The notes under the pieces are model-generated. The model had not been told where the DNA came from and ran no database searches. It saw only the letters and a list, made by a program, of their open reading frames with translations. Source: JAAZKI01 sp012799905 (lineage in GTDB: Bacteria > Verrucomicrobiota > Lentisphaeria > Oligosphaerales > Oligosphaeraceae). From it: DNA of 64,000 nucleotides. The DNA lies in assembly GCA_050949415.1 (NCBI GenBank), contig JBMNFR010000015.1, positions 626,500 through 690,499 on the forward strand. The letters are read 5' to 3'. Below, one piece after another: positions 32,321 to 41,992 of the stretch; within the stretch, counting starts at the first letter, position 1; each line of letters begins with the position of its first letter. Position numbers and translations under genes: made by a program.

Positions 32321-32887
32321 TCAATGCTTCCGGTAGCCGCACTTCGGGCAGACGCCGTTTTCATCCAACGCGATGCCGCAGAGCGGGCAGCGATCGATCT
32401 TCTTGGCGGGCGTGTATTCCTGCGACGCCGCATTCTCACCGCTGGTGAAGGTGATCTTGGCGATATTCAGTTTATCCTTGAGCAAATCATAGACAATCTT
32501 GATCATGCCTTCCACCGTCATCGTCTCCTTGGTGACGACCAGACGGCAATCGGGATACGCGGTCGCGAGCTCGGTCTTGAAGGCTTCGCCCTTCATCTGA
32601 TTGGTCGGCGCGCCGTTCTTGATTCCCTGTGCTTCATAGACGCCGAGAACCGCCGGAAGCAACGGGTCGTCCTCGCGCAGAATCAACGCATGGTCGAAGT
32701 TCTTCAACAGCGCCCAGGCGGTCTTCTGGATTTCATTACAGGGGAAAACCATGTTGACGCCCATGTTGATGGTATCTTCCACTTCGATGGTCAGAACGCC
32801 GGTATGTCCATGCAGATATTGAGCTTCGCCGCGGAAGCCGTAAAACCGATGCGCATACTGCAGATCAAACTTGGTAAAACTTCTCAT
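32321..32887 (-). CDS. 6-pyruvoyltetrahydropterin synthase-fold protein with zinc ribbon
   Basis: The 188-residue protein contains the PTPS/QueD fold: FDLQYAHRFYGFRGEAQYLH (His13 and the start of the His26-Gly-His28 zinc site) with NFDHALILREDDPLLPAV and METMTVEGM-like ETMTVEGMIKIV. The family makes 6-carboxytetrahydropterin for queuosine (QueD) or pterin cofactors. Here the Cys expected four residues before His26 is missing (Ala22), while Glu21 is nearby, so the chemistry may differ. A zinc ribbon (CPLC and CPKC) ends the protein, which is unusual for QueD. The start is the ATG at 32887; it precedes the terminator at 32238. Confidence 0.8.
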   Translation of the reverse strand: MRSFTKFDLQYAHRFYGFRGEAQYLHGHTGVLTIEVEDTINMGVNMVFPCNEIQKTAWALLKNFDHALILREDDPLLPAVLGVYEAQGIKNGAPTNQMKGEAFKTELATAYPDCRLVVTKETMTVEGMIKIVYDLLKDKLNIAKITFTSGENAASQEYTPAKKIDRCPLCGIALDENGVCPKCGYRKH

Positions 32888-33059
32888 TTCTCCGACTCCT
32901 TTTATTACCGACCTCCGCCATCCGTGATTGAACGGCGGATCTTCTCACTGAACACCCCATCCCCGGCAGATTCTCCAGCATTGTCTGAGATGTTACAATG
33001 TATAGTATACATCAAAAAAATGAGATATCAAGCCGCTATTTGATAATAATTGTTATTTT
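32888..33059. other. Upstream region of the PTPS-like gene
   Basis: No gene is visible. It should hold the promoter for the minus-strand PTPS-like gene; no clear promoter boxes were identified. The IS1380 element begins at its far end. Confidence 0.35.
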
Positions 33060-34751
33060 CCTGAATCCGTGAAGTAAAAAACGCATCGCCATTTTTACGG
33101 ATTCAGGAACTCTGATTTTGAAAAAATGACGGTTTTTCAACCGGCTGCACTCGCAGCCTGGTTATGTTTCTTCGAAAAACATGCCTCCATGGACTCATTT
33201 GAGCTTCTTCCGATGCTTTTTGCGCGAAAAACACATGTCATGGGCGCAAGCGTCCCTTTCGTGTCGCCTTGCAACACTACTGGCTGGAATGGCTGCTGGC
33301 GGACTCAGTTCAGCATCGTGCGTAAATCTCTTTCATTATAAAGAAGTTATGGCAGTTCTTCCCGAACTTCTGGAAGAGCTGGTTGGCGTGCCTGACGATC
33401 TTGCAGCCGACCTTGATGAAGTCAAGCAGCACCGTGCGGAGGCGGTAGCGCAACTGGGCGGGCTCTTCATCGTCCACAGGAGGCATTGCAATCCCCAGCG
33501 CCGCCTGGCCTATGAAGCGGAGGCAGTTGAAAGCCATGGCCGCCAGCCCCAGGACAAGGGCGTTTGTCTTCAGGCTCCCGCTGGGGAGAAGCTCAATTCC
33601 CATGTCGCTCTTGAGTTCGCTGTGGAACTGCTCGCTGGTACCGTGGTCGCGGTACAGGGCGGCGCACTGGCGTACGGAATACGGCAGGTTGGTCCACCAG
33701 CTGCTGAGTTCAATGGAGGGTATCAGCAACGCCTGCCCGTCGGCAAGGACGGTGCGCTCAATGGCCTCCACAACCATGAAGCCGCTGTATCCGGGGAAGT
33801 CGGCAGGGGACCTGTCGCTTCTGACGCCCCGGTAGATGACCTTTCCGGGGCGCACCTGCTCGGGAGTCTCGTCGTAGCGGATGCTGTCAAGAAGCTGCTC
33901 CAGGCTTTCCTTGCGAGGATTGCGCTTGACCAGGTACTTGACGCCAAGCTCCGAGAGCGCCTCGATGAAATCGCTTGAGTCGTGCCCGGAATCGACGCGC
34001 ACCAGCAGCTCCCGGGCCTCGTATCCCGCCTGCAGCATGATGGCGATGCACCGCTTGAGAAATTCCACCGCCCCATTCCCGCTGTGCTGGCTTCCGGGGC
34101 GCAGTTCGTTGGCGACCATGAAACCCTCGCGCCCCGCATAGCAGAAAATAGGGGCGAAGCCATTGACCTTTTGATAAGTCGGGGAGACGCCTTCCTTGTG
34201 CGAGAAAGTGTCCTCGAACACCGAGACGTCAATATCCAGGGGGATCAGCTCCTCGCCGCCAACATTAATCCGCGTGAGCTGGATTCGCGACAGCTGGTCG
34301 CTGACGTTTGCGTCGAGAATGCGCTGCCATTCCTTCTCGGCAAGCGCGTCCAGGCGTTGCCGAAAGGTCTCCTGCGAGGGGACGCTGCCGCCCGCAAGCC
34401 TGCGGAAGAGAAAGTCGGAACGGAACTTCTCAATGTCGGCATAGCTGCTGTTGCCGGCGGTCATGAGGCCAATGGCGCTGCGGACAATGGCGGATGTCGG
34501 GTAACAGGAATTGGCTGCCGCAGGCAGCTCGGCATCCCAATCCTTCATGCGGGCATTGCCGTCCAGCAGTCTTTTGACAAAGGATAGACCGCCGTTCGAG
34601 TTGATTTCTTCTGAACCTTGCATTAACTTAATCATTGACAACCTCGTTGGTGAGTGGAATTATGATGTTGGTAGCATATATAATATGCTGCAAGCCAACG
34701 GGTTGTCAAGTTTTTTGACTCTTTTTTGGGGTGTTACTTCACGGAATCAGA
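33060..34751. mobile_element. IS1380-family insertion sequence
   Basis: The ends are near-identical inverted copies: CCTGAATCCGTGAAGTAA at 33060-33077 and, read from the other side at 34734-34751, TCTGATTCCGTGAAGTAA (16 of 18 positions equal). An additional short inverted copy, ACGGATTCAGG, lies inside near 33100-33110. One transposase gene fills most of the interior. A target-site duplication could not be identified by eye. Confidence 0.8.
33310..34635 (-). CDS. IS1380-family transposase
   Basis: The 441-residue protein starts at the ATG at 34635 (an upstream TTG is less likely). The DDE core shows ELIPLDIDVSVFEDT (first Asp), LLVRVDSGHDSSDF (second Asp) and RDHGTSEQFHSELKSDMG (Glu), with typical IS1380 features such as AAMAFNCLRFIGQAALG toward the C-terminus. 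No stop or frame break is seen, so the element may be active. It lies between inverted repeats of its own IS. Confidence 0.9.
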   Translation of the reverse strand: MIKLMQGSEEINSNGGLSFVKRLLDGNARMKDWDAELPAAANSCYPTSAIVRSAIGLMTAGNSSYADIEKFRSDFLFRRLAGGSVPSQETFRQRLDALAEKEWQRILDANVSDQLSRIQLTRINVGGEELIPLDIDVSVFEDTFSHKEGVSPTYQKVNGFAPIFCYAGREGFMVANELRPGSQHSGNGAVEFLKRCIAIMLQAGYEARELLVRVDSGHDSSDFIEALSELGVKYLVKRNPRKESLEQLLDSIRYDETPEQVRPGKVIYRGVRSDRSPADFPGYSGFMVVEAIERTVLADGQALLIPSIELSSWWTNLPYSVRQCAALYRDHGTSEQFHSELKSDMGIELLPSGSLKTNALVLGLAAMAFNCLRFIGQAALGIAMPPVDDEEPAQLRYRLRTVLLDFIKVGCKIVRHANQLFQKFGKNCHNFFIMKEIYARC

Positions 34752-34798
34752 ATTTTTATTATTTTTATTCTTTTGATCTCAAATACCGGAGCAGACAT

Positions 34799-34831
34799 GC
34801 AAAAAAACTCCGAACACACGGGGCGTTCGGA
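34799..34831 (-). terminator. Terminator for the ADP-ribosylglycohydrolase-like gene
   Basis: CTCCGAAC pairs with GTTCGGAG around a 9-nt loop, and a run of seven or eight A on the low-coordinate side gives T on the minus strand. It lies 24 bp past the stop of the minus-strand gene at 34855. Confidence 0.75.
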
Positions 34832-34854
34832 GGCTATCGCGGATGAATCGCCAA

Positions 34855-36387
34855 TCACACCAGCCGGGCGGAGGCCGTCCGGTTCGCCATATCCCAGCAG
34901 AAGGGTTCCCGGATTCCCGCGGTCACCGCGCCGCGCTGCTGAACCGGCAACCTGAACGTCACCGGATAAAAACGGTCCTGCAAAGAAACCTCCAGCGGAA
35001 CATACTGGAACGGTCCGTCGAATTCCCCGGCGGTGAGCGTCAGAACGACTTCGCTTTCCCGCAGGTAATGACAGATCAGCGACACCGCGCCCGGCGTCGC
35101 GCTCCATCCCGCCGGGAGTTGCACCTTCACGTGTGCAATGCGATTGTCGGTGCTGCCGGGATACATCCGGAGCCGCAGCTGAAAACTCTCGCCCGGAGCC
35201 AGTTCCGGCCCGTTGAGGTATTCGACGCCGAGCGTCAGGTTGCAGTTGATTTCGAACCGCATTTCAAACGAGGAACGGTTCCAGATCCGGGTCCGGACGA
35301 TTTCGTCGTCATAGAGTTTCGCCAGATATTCCGCCGAAACCGCAAACGGCGCATCGCTCAATCGCGGCAGCGTGCCGTTGGTCAGCGCCGCGAGTTGCGC
35401 CTGCCGGATCACCCGTCCGGTCAACGCATCGAGCGTCCCCGGCACACAGGCGTTGAAGGGATCGATCGCCTTGGTTTTGATGGTTTCGCCGATCGGTTCG
35501 ATCCAGTTCGTCGGAATGCCGGAACGCCCGAGCATGATGCCGAGAATCGCCCCGGCGGTCGCCGCCGTGCAATCGGTGTCGTCACCGCAGTTGGTCGCAA
35601 TGCAGATGGTGTTCCCGAAATCCCCCCGGCCGTAGAGCAGCCCGAGCACGGTGAATCCGAGGTTGGCGGGCGCCTGAAACCACCCGAGGTCGGCGCTGTC
35701 TTTGACGATCGCTTCGCGGGCGTCGCGCCAGTCGCCGCCGCGGTCGAATTCGGCGAGGGCGAGCTTGACGGCGCGGGCGACGCGGCACTCCGCCGGAATC
35801 TTCGACAGTCCGATGGCGATCAATTCGCGCAAATCGGAAATGACAAAAGCGGCGGATTCGAGCGCAGTCGTGAAGAGTTCGGCGTAAATACCTTCGCCGC
35901 AATGATCGACGCAGGCGTCCATCCATGCGAAATGAACCGCTTCATCCAGCGAACCGGGGAAGAGACACGCCCAGATTTCCGAACGGATCCACGCGCCGTT
36001 GCTGAACTTCCAGCGTTCGTTGTTGCAAGCACCCGAGAGCGGCGGCATCAATCCGTTGGCGATGTTGGTTTTGCCGATGCCGTATTCGTTCCACGGGGCG
36101 ACGATATAGTTCATCCAGTATTCCGCGAGCATGCGTTCGTTGAGCTGCCAGAGTCCCTGTTCTTCGACAGCGAGCAGCCAGATGAGCTGTAGATCGAGGT
36201 CGTCGTTTGGTTCCGGTTCTCCGGCGAGGTTCTGAACGTAAAACGAAACGTTTTGCGTTTCCCGCCGTCCCTCGAAGGTGGCGCCGAGGGTGCCGCCGAT
36301 ATTTTTGCCGGTCCAGCAGCCGAGCACCTGATCGCGGAACCGTTCCAGATTGAGATTTTCCCGGGAAAGCGAAGTTGTGTTGAACAT
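34855..36387 (-). CDS. ADP-ribosylglycohydrolase-family protein
   Basis: The 510-residue protein starts with MFNTTSLSRENLNLERFRDQ (ATG 36387, chosen for its better-placed AAGG than the ATG at 36396). The catalytic fold is marked by DQVLGCWTGKNIGGTLGATF, then PNDDLDLQLIWLLAVEEQGL with the Mg-binding Asp-Asp, and NTICIATNCGDDTDCTAATA with the second Asp pair (CGDDTD), as in ADP-ribosyl-acceptor hydrolases. About 120 C-terminal residues add a beta domain. In gut-type bacteria, members often act in glycan or nucleoside metabolism; the substrate cannot be known. It sits next to other carbohydrate-region genes. Confidence 0.88.
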   Translation of the reverse strand: MFNTTSLSRENLNLERFRDQVLGCWTGKNIGGTLGATFEGRRETQNVSFYVQNLAGEPEPNDDLDLQLIWLLAVEEQGLWQLNERMLAEYWMNYIVAPWNEYGIGKTNIANGLMPPLSGACNNERWKFSNGAWIRSEIWACLFPGSLDEAVHFAWMDACVDHCGEGIYAELFTTALESAAFVISDLRELIAIGLSKIPAECRVARAVKLALAEFDRGGDWRDAREAIVKDSADLGWFQAPANLGFTVLGLLYGRGDFGNTICIATNCGDDTDCTAATAGAILGIMLGRSGIPTNWIEPIGETIKTKAIDPFNACVPGTLDALTGRVIRQAQLAALTNGTLPRLSDAPFAVSAEYLAKLYDDEIVRTRIWNRSSFEMRFEINCNLTLGVEYLNGPELAPGESFQLRLRMYPGSTDNRIAHVKVQLPAGWSATPGAVSLICHYLRESEVVLTLTAGEFDGPFQYVPLEVSLQDRFYPVTFRLPVQQRGAVTAGIREPFCWDMANRTASARLV

Positions 36388-36449
36388 AAAAAACATCCTT
36401 TTTTTCGATCATTGCACCGCCGACAATCGGCGGAATATCCTATGAAAAA

Positions 36450-37049
36450 TTATTTTTCGTTTTCCGGGACGTCACGGAAAAAAACCGTGACCGTATAGAG
36501 TTCTCCCGCCTTCACCTGCAATGTAAAACAAAGGCGATTGCCGTAATCGACCCGGATCGAATGCATGCCCGCCGCCGCGCCGTCCACGGCGGCCGGCTCG
36601 CCGTCCGCCCAGAATCCGGCCGCCATCTTCCGGCCCGTTTTATCCTTCCAAACATTTTTGAAGTCACCGTTCGGCATCAGTTCACCGTTGAGCAGAACCC
36701 GGTCGATCAGAATCGGCTGCCGGGCGGCGGCCTCCCGACTCCAGCCTCCGCCCAGCTTCACCACCACCACCCCGGCGGAAGCGGCGCGAAAGGTGAAGGA
36801 AAACGCTCCTGCCGCATCAACCGCCTTGGCTTCTCCGTAAAGATGAAATTCCCCTTCCGGCTTTCCGGCGAGCCATCCCGGACGACCGAGTTTCATACGG
36901 CCGTCGCCGGCTTCGTTGACCGCTTCAATCGCCGTCTTCCCTTCGGAAGCTCCGCCGAAAAGATCGGTTCGCAACACACCGTCGCCACCTTGGAGAGAAG
37001 CAATGCCGATACACGCCACTCCCGCCAGCAAAGCCATTTGTTTTTTCAT
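36450..37049 (-). CDS. Secreted beta-rich protein of unknown function
   Basis: The 199-residue protein has a signal peptide (MKKQMALLAGVACIGIASLQ) and then a beta-rich domain with FSFTFRAASAGVVVVKLGGG and HSIRVDYGNRLCFTLQVKAG, in a layout like carbohydrate-binding modules. The start is the ATG at 37049, preceded by AAGGGGACG. It lies between the ADP-ribosylglycohydrolase-like and glycoside hydrolase genes in the same direction, so it is likely part of one carbohydrate-linked operon. No family was recognised. Confidence 0.6.
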   Translation of the reverse strand: MKKQMALLAGVACIGIASLQGGDGVLRTDLFGGASEGKTAIEAVNEAGDGRMKLGRPGWLAGKPEGEFHLYGEAKAVDAAGAFSFTFRAASAGVVVVKLGGGWSREAAARQPILIDRVLLNGELMPNGDFKNVWKDKTGRKMAAGFWADGEPAAVDGAAAGMHSIRVDYGNRLCFTLQVKAGELYTVTVFFRDVPENEK

Positions 37050-37068
37050 TGTTCGTCCCCTTCTTGGT

Positions 37069-38895
37069 CTACTCTTTCTTACCCGGATAAATGAAATGGA
37101 TTCCACGAATTTCAAAACCGACGAAATCATCTTTGTCCGTACAAAGTCCGATGCGGAACAATCGGATCGCTCCCGGATCCCGTACGTCGTCAAAGAAAAC
37201 CTGCCGCGTCTCCCACTCCCGGGAGGGGGGCGCGAATCCAAGTTGAAGCGTTCCGCCCTCCTCGTCCACTAACATCACCAACGGATAAAGCACCCGGAAA
37301 TCGCCGGTTCGCCGGATTTCAAAACGCATTCCACAGGCCTTGGCCGCCGACTCCTGCGGTAACTGCAAAATGAATTCCGGATTCGCCCAGCGATTGTCCA
37401 CGCCGTGAAAATCGGTTTCAAACCGAACCGCCTCCGCGCCATCGCCGCGACCGACCGTCATATTCCCGGAACTGTTGACACGCCACGCGCCGGGATCGCC
37501 CGACCGCGGCAGCGCTTCCGTGAAAGTTTCCCCGGCCACCCTGAAAAAACGCATCGACAAACGGGATATCGGGCGCTGATTGAACTCCCCGGAAAAAACG
37601 ATCGTCCCCTCGCGGGAATCCGGTGCGCCGCATTCCAACTCCAGCGACACGCGTCCAAAGGGCGGCAGCTCCACCTCCGCCGGAAGACCGGCCACCGCAG
37701 CACCCGCGCCACGGACAACACCGCGTTTCGCTTCGCCGGAGAGGTTGAAGATTTCCAACTGCAACCGGGCCGGGGTCCGCCGGAAATCCACCGAATGCCG
37801 CGCGGCGGAGAGGGAAAAATCATCCGATAATACGGTTTTCAATACCACGCTGCGATCCATTTGCGGATTCGGCCGCCGAAGTTCACCGGCGCCGGGCGCG
37901 GCGCGTTTCAGAGGCGGATCGGCGGCGAGCCCGGTCAGGTATTGGACATAACGTTCCGCGACAAGCGGAATGCGCCCCCCGGCGGCGCGCCGGATATCAG
38001 GCGTGCCGCAGAGATCGTAAAGCGTGCATTCCTCATCGTCGGCAGCCGGAAGCGCCCAATCAATTTTTTCACCGGCGCCATCGGGGAGGTCAAGCTCGGA
38101 GACGCTCCAGAACGCGATGCACCGGCCACCGTCAGGCAATCGGTAAAGAAACGCGCGAATGCCCTCAGGCGCGGCGACTTCCCCCACGTAACGCGCGTTT
38201 CCGATCCGCGCGGCGAGCGCGGCGAGAGCAACGTAACCCGGCCTGGGCGAATAATCGCGCCGCAGCAGTCCCCAATCCTTGGAACCGCCGCCTTCATTGA
38301 ACGGCGCCAACACAAAGGGAAAGACCCGTGCGATTCCAAGACTCTGAAGCAAAATGATCGATTTCGGCAAAAATTCAGCAATCAGCAGCTCCTGCTCCGG
38401 GGTCTGCATACGAATGCCGGGAACGCCGGATTCCAGACGTGCCGCGCCTTCGGCATACGTTCCGGTTTCCGTAAAATGTACGGGTATGCCGCCAAGTCCG
38501 TGCCGCGTCAGTACAGCCCGAATCTCGCCAATCAGCCGGGGATATTCCGTCAATCCGGCATACGTGTGGTAATTGAAAACATCAAAATATTCGCCGAGAT
38601 CGTTTTCCAGCGCAACATCGACGTAGGCGCGAACCGGCAGAAGACACATGGAACCCAGCAGCAGCTGTGCACCGGAGTCGCCGTCACGCAACCCGAGGAG
38701 CGCCGCCTTGGACGCCGACGCGAAATCCCACGCCGATTGCGTGGAAAATCCGGCGTCCGGTTCGTTCCAATACTCCCATGCCTCCACCCGTCCTTGATAA
38801 TGCTCCGCCAATTTCCGTGCGAAGCGATACGACGCGGCCAGATCATCGGGAAAAAGCGCGGGCGCAACATTTTCGCCATCCCCCGGATTCCGCCG
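37069..38895 (-). pseudogene. 5'-truncated glycoside hydrolase (clan A-like)
   Basis: The remaining 600 or so residues have AWEYWNEPDAGFSTQSAWDF, the acid/base NEP loop of TIM-barrel clan A hydrolases (Glu codon at about 38763), then VHFTETGTYAEGAARLESG, the nucleophile TE region, and a C-terminal beta region ending IRGIHFIYPGKKE. Up to about 38895 the code is hydrolase-like (RNPGDGENVAPALFPDD); before that it is antisense of a phage capsid gene. The signal peptide and first part of the barrel (probably more than 150 residues) are missing, so it is unlikely to be active. The family number cannot be fixed. Confidence 0.75.
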
Positions 38896-38899
38896 CGCC

Positions 38900-39742
38900 C
38901 AGCCCGTCATCGCCCAGCGCCTCTGCACGAGCGGCGACCTCTCCGACTTCAAGGAGAGCGAGAGGTTCCGCCTGACCGACGTCGGCGACCTGCTCCCCGT
39001 CGCCCCGGACGGCGAAATCAAGGAGGGCGGCATCTCCGAGGAGGCCGCGAAGAACCAAATCGACACCTACGGCAAGAAGTTCTGCCTGACCAGGAAAATG
39101 ATTATCAACGACGATTTGGGCGGCTTCATGCGCGTCCCCGCCGCTATGGGCAACCGCGCCGCAAGGCTCATCGACCAGCTCTTCTTCGCCCGGCTGCTGA
39201 AGAACCCTGCGCAGCCCGACGGCAAGGCGCTCTTCAGCGCCGCGCACAAGAACCTGCTCACGGGCGCATCCAGCGCGCTTTCGGCGGAGAGCCTCAAGAA
39301 GGCCATCCAAATCTTCCTCGACCAGACGGACTCCGACGGGCAGCCCATCAGCGTGGAGCCGCGCATCCTGCTCGTGCCGACCGCCCTCAAGCATCTGGCA
39401 ATCGAGCTGACGAAGGGCGCGACGCTGGTGGTCGCGGGCAGCACCGACAAGGTCGTCCCCGCCCTCAACGTCCTCGCGGACGAGAACCTGCAGGTGGTCT
39501 CCAGCCCCTACCTCGCCAACGCCGCCTACGACGGCGCGAGCGCGGCGGCCTGGTACCTCTTCGGGCAGCCCGGACAGGTGGACACCTTCGAAATCGGCTA
39601 CCTCGCAGGACGCCGCACCCCGACCGTGGAGCGCGGCGAGACCGACTTCAACACGCTGGGCCTCTGGTTCAGGGTGTACTTCGACGTCGGCGTGAGGGAG
39701 CAGGACCACCGCGGGATGGTCAAGGCGAACGGGCAGGCATAG
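38900..39742 (+). pseudogene. 3' part of phage major capsid protein gene
   Basis: In frame from 38900 the reading is QPVIAQRLCTSGDLSDFKES, then ERFRLTDVGDLLPVAPDGEI, KNQIDTYGKKFCLTRKMIIN, DDLGGFMRVPAAMGNRAARL and ending in HRGMVKANGQA (280 codons). The order GEI-kEGG, TYGK, RKMIINDDLGGF is the recognisable capsid (HK97/Mu gpT-like) core; the beginning, including any protease domain, is missing where it abuts the hydrolase gene. It is on the opposite strand from the 6.5-12 kb head genes. Without an N-terminus it cannot build heads. Confidence 0.85.
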
Positions 39743-39834
39743 TCAAACAGGGGGCGCGTGAAGCGCCCCCGGGTACTGTCAAATTTCCATGAAAACATGA
39801 CAACTGAGGCAACTCAGTGCATTGCTCTTTGAAA

Positions 39835-41635
39835 AACTGAAAAATATCACTCATTGTGAGGCGTCTGGACCGAAGCCCTCGCCCCGCTTCCGGCTCGGAA
39901 CGTTCTTCAATTTGGTTTGCCGTCTCCTTTGTCAAGGAACTTTCGCGGCATAAGCTTGCCTTGCTTCGCGCGGCAAGTTATTCCACGGTTTCCTTGACGT
40001 CGTCGTCGACAAACATTGAAGATGGTTACGTTCCAGCCGTTGCGGTTCTCAGGCTTCTCATCACGCGGCAGCCAGAGCCAGCAGAATTTTCCACTGCTCC
40101 GGGTAGAGCTTGGCTCTGGCCAGTTCCGGCAGGGGCACGGGAACCTCGCCGCCGATGGCTGAGTGAGGCCTGAGGTGGTTGTAATAGGCGACGAACAGCG
40201 TCGTGAGTGCGCAGGCTCCATCGAAGCTCTTGAAGCCGGCCCTTGGCCTGGTGTGGAACTTGTATGTTCGGTTCAAGCGTTCAATGAGCTGCTTGAACGC
40301 CCTGTACTCCGCCGAGGTCTCGTCGAGGTTTTCCAGCCCGACGACGGTTATGGAGTTTATGGCCTTGCTGCCCACTTCCCGCCCCGCCTCGTAGGCTGCC
40401 TGGTTGTAGAAGAGCGTGGCGTTGTCATAGGACGCGAGGCCGTCCCTGACCAAGGTGCGCGTAGGCGCAGTGGCACTCGGCGGCCCGTAGGTGTTGTAGA
40501 GCGTGGCAATGGCCGGCTGCGCCCCGCGCGTCTGGGAGAGGTTGTAGCCGCAGATGGCCCTTCTCTTTTCCTCCACGACCAGCCAGGTGTAGCACCATTG
40601 GCCGTTGACCAGAATGTAGGTCTCGTCGGCCGCCGCGACCCCTTCCGGCACGGGCATGTGCCTGTCCACCCACGGCGCCAGCAGTTCCGCCGCGGAGTTG
40701 ACGTAGTTGATCACCGTCTGGTGCGAGATGCGGATGCCGAAGAGTCCGGCCAGCATGTCGCGCGTCGGCCGGGAGCTCAGGCCGCCGTTGATGAAAAGGC
40801 TGAGCACCAGGGACAGGGTCTGCGTGGAATGGTGGATGCGCGAGAGGTCGACATTGGAGCTGCCTTGAGGACGTCGGCAAGCCAGGTCCTCGGGCTTGAG
40901 GTGAAACTCCCGGAACTGATAGCGCAGCTTGTAGTTGGGATCGTATATATTCCTTTTCCTGGCTTCGTGCTCCTCCGGCGTCAGCTGCGCCAGTCGGCTC
41001 AGGTAATGCCGGCACTGGTCATTGCCGCACTTGTAGATGCTTTCCGTCTCGGACTTCTTCCACGGGTAAAGCGCGCGCGAACAACTTGGACACCAGTATT
41101 TGACCTTGCTCTTCCGGCGAGTCGGCGCAATCTGCCCTAGCTTGCAGCAGACTTTGCAGCGGTACTGGCTGGCGAGACGTCCGTCGTTCACATAAAGATA
41201 AGCGGCCGGGGCTCCACAGCGCTCGCACTGGCAAGTTTCCGGCACGCGCACGCCACTGCGGGAACGCACGGGCTGAAGCTCCTTGCCGTGAGCCTGGGCA
41301 TAATCAGCCAGCAGGCGACGATAGTCGAGGCTTTTCGGCGGACGGGTCGGCGGCGGCTCCTTAGTCAGGGGAGGCGTCAGGTCAACCCGGAAAACGCGGA
41401 AGTTCTTGCTTGGCTTCTCCGCCTTGAAGGAATATTCGCTGCGCTGGCCAGAGAGAATCTCGTTGAGAATGACCATCAACGACGTAAACATGTTGTAAGT
41501 GAGCTGGCGGCAAATCCAACGGGCGAGTCTTGGCAATGATGTGGTCACGTGGAGCTCCTTTGTTTATTTGGTGTAACATAACAAAGCCTCCACGTGACCC
41601 TTTTTCAAGTCAAAGTGCAAGGATATTTTTCAGTT
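39835..41635. mobile_element. Insertion sequence with 14-bp terminal inverted repeats
   Basis: AACTGAAAAATATC (39835-39848) reappears inverted at 41622-41635. The 1.8-kb interior holds one DDE transposase and a 210-bp non-coding left margin. No duplicated target site is obvious on the outside. The insertion lies between a capsid fragment and small phage genes, so it entered a phage remnant. Confidence 0.75.
40061..41548 (-). CDS. DDE transposase with zinc ribbons
   Basis: The protein (495 residues) begins with a helical leader, then three Cys-rich ribbon segments (CQCERCGAP, CKVCCKLG, CPSCSRAL) and a DDE core: VAAADETYILVNGQW (Asp), LVRDGLASYDNATLFYN (Asp) and QLIERLNRTYKFHTRPRAGF (Glu), in the style of IS6/IS240- or ISNCY-type transposases. 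The start is a GTG at 41548 with AAGGAGCTCCAC ahead of it. The frame is uninterrupted and the element has intact ends, so it may still be mobile. Confidence 0.85.
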   Translation of the reverse strand: MTTSLPRLARWICRQLTYNMFTSLMVILNEILSGQRSEYSFKAEKPSKNFRVFRVDLTPPLTKEPPPTRPPKSLDYRRLLADYAQAHGKELQPVRSRSGVRVPETCQCERCGAPAAYLYVNDGRLASQYRCKVCCKLGQIAPTRRKSKVKYWCPSCSRALYPWKKSETESIYKCGNDQCRHYLSRLAQLTPEEHEARKRNIYDPNYKLRYQFREFHLKPEDLACRRPQGSSNVDLSRIHHSTQTLSLVLSLFINGGLSSRPTRDMLAGLFGIRISHQTVINYVNSAAELLAPWVDRHMPVPEGVAAADETYILVNGQWCYTWLVVEEKRRAICGYNLSQTRGAQPAIATLYNTYGPPSATAPTRTLVRDGLASYDNATLFYNQAAYEAGREVGSKAINSITVVGLENLDETSAEYRAFKQLIERLNRTYKFHTRPRAGFKSFDGACALTTLFVAYYNHLRPHSAIGGEVPVPLPELARAKLYPEQWKILLALAAA

Positions 41636-41748
41636 AAACTGTAGGATAAAGAAAGAAATAGACTTAAACAACTAAAAGCAAGTAAGTTAAGAATACTGCA
41701 AGAGCATTATTTTTGACAAAACGACCCACCAGCATAGGAGACCACAAG

Positions 41749-41979
41749 ATGGCTACAAGATTCACGGCAAGGGAAAAGGCGCAGCTCCAGGCGCGGTTCG
41801 CGGAGCACAGCCCGAAGGTCTGGGCGCACGGCGACGTGGCGACCGTCCACATCTTCGGCGGTCACTACTATATCAAGAAGCGCGAGAGCGGCTACGACTG
41901 GCGGTGGGCGGACGCCAACCCCTTCAACGACCTCGGCCCGCTCACGCTCAACCACATCGCGACACTCGCGGAACTGTAA
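41749..41979 (+). CDS. Small phage/mobile-element protein
   Basis: The 76-residue product starts MATRFTAREKAQLQARFAEH (ATG 41749 after AGGAGACCAC) and ends with a Trp-rich part (YDWRWADANPFNDL). It is followed by two more plus-strand genes at 13-15 bp spacing, forming a short operon. No function is recognised; a DNA- or protein-binding accessory protein is conceivable. Confidence 0.55.
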   Translation: MATRFTAREKAQLQARFAEHSPKVWAHGDVATVHIFGGHYYIKKRESGYDWRWADANPFNDLGPLTLNHIATLAEL

Positions 41980-41992
41980 GGAGGGCGACGGA

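Noticed and set aside
37861..39792. Long plus-strand frame spanning the hydrolase and capsid fragments
   Set aside because: It crosses the chimera joint and reads a shifted frame of the capsid gene; the capsid frame itself has family motifs.
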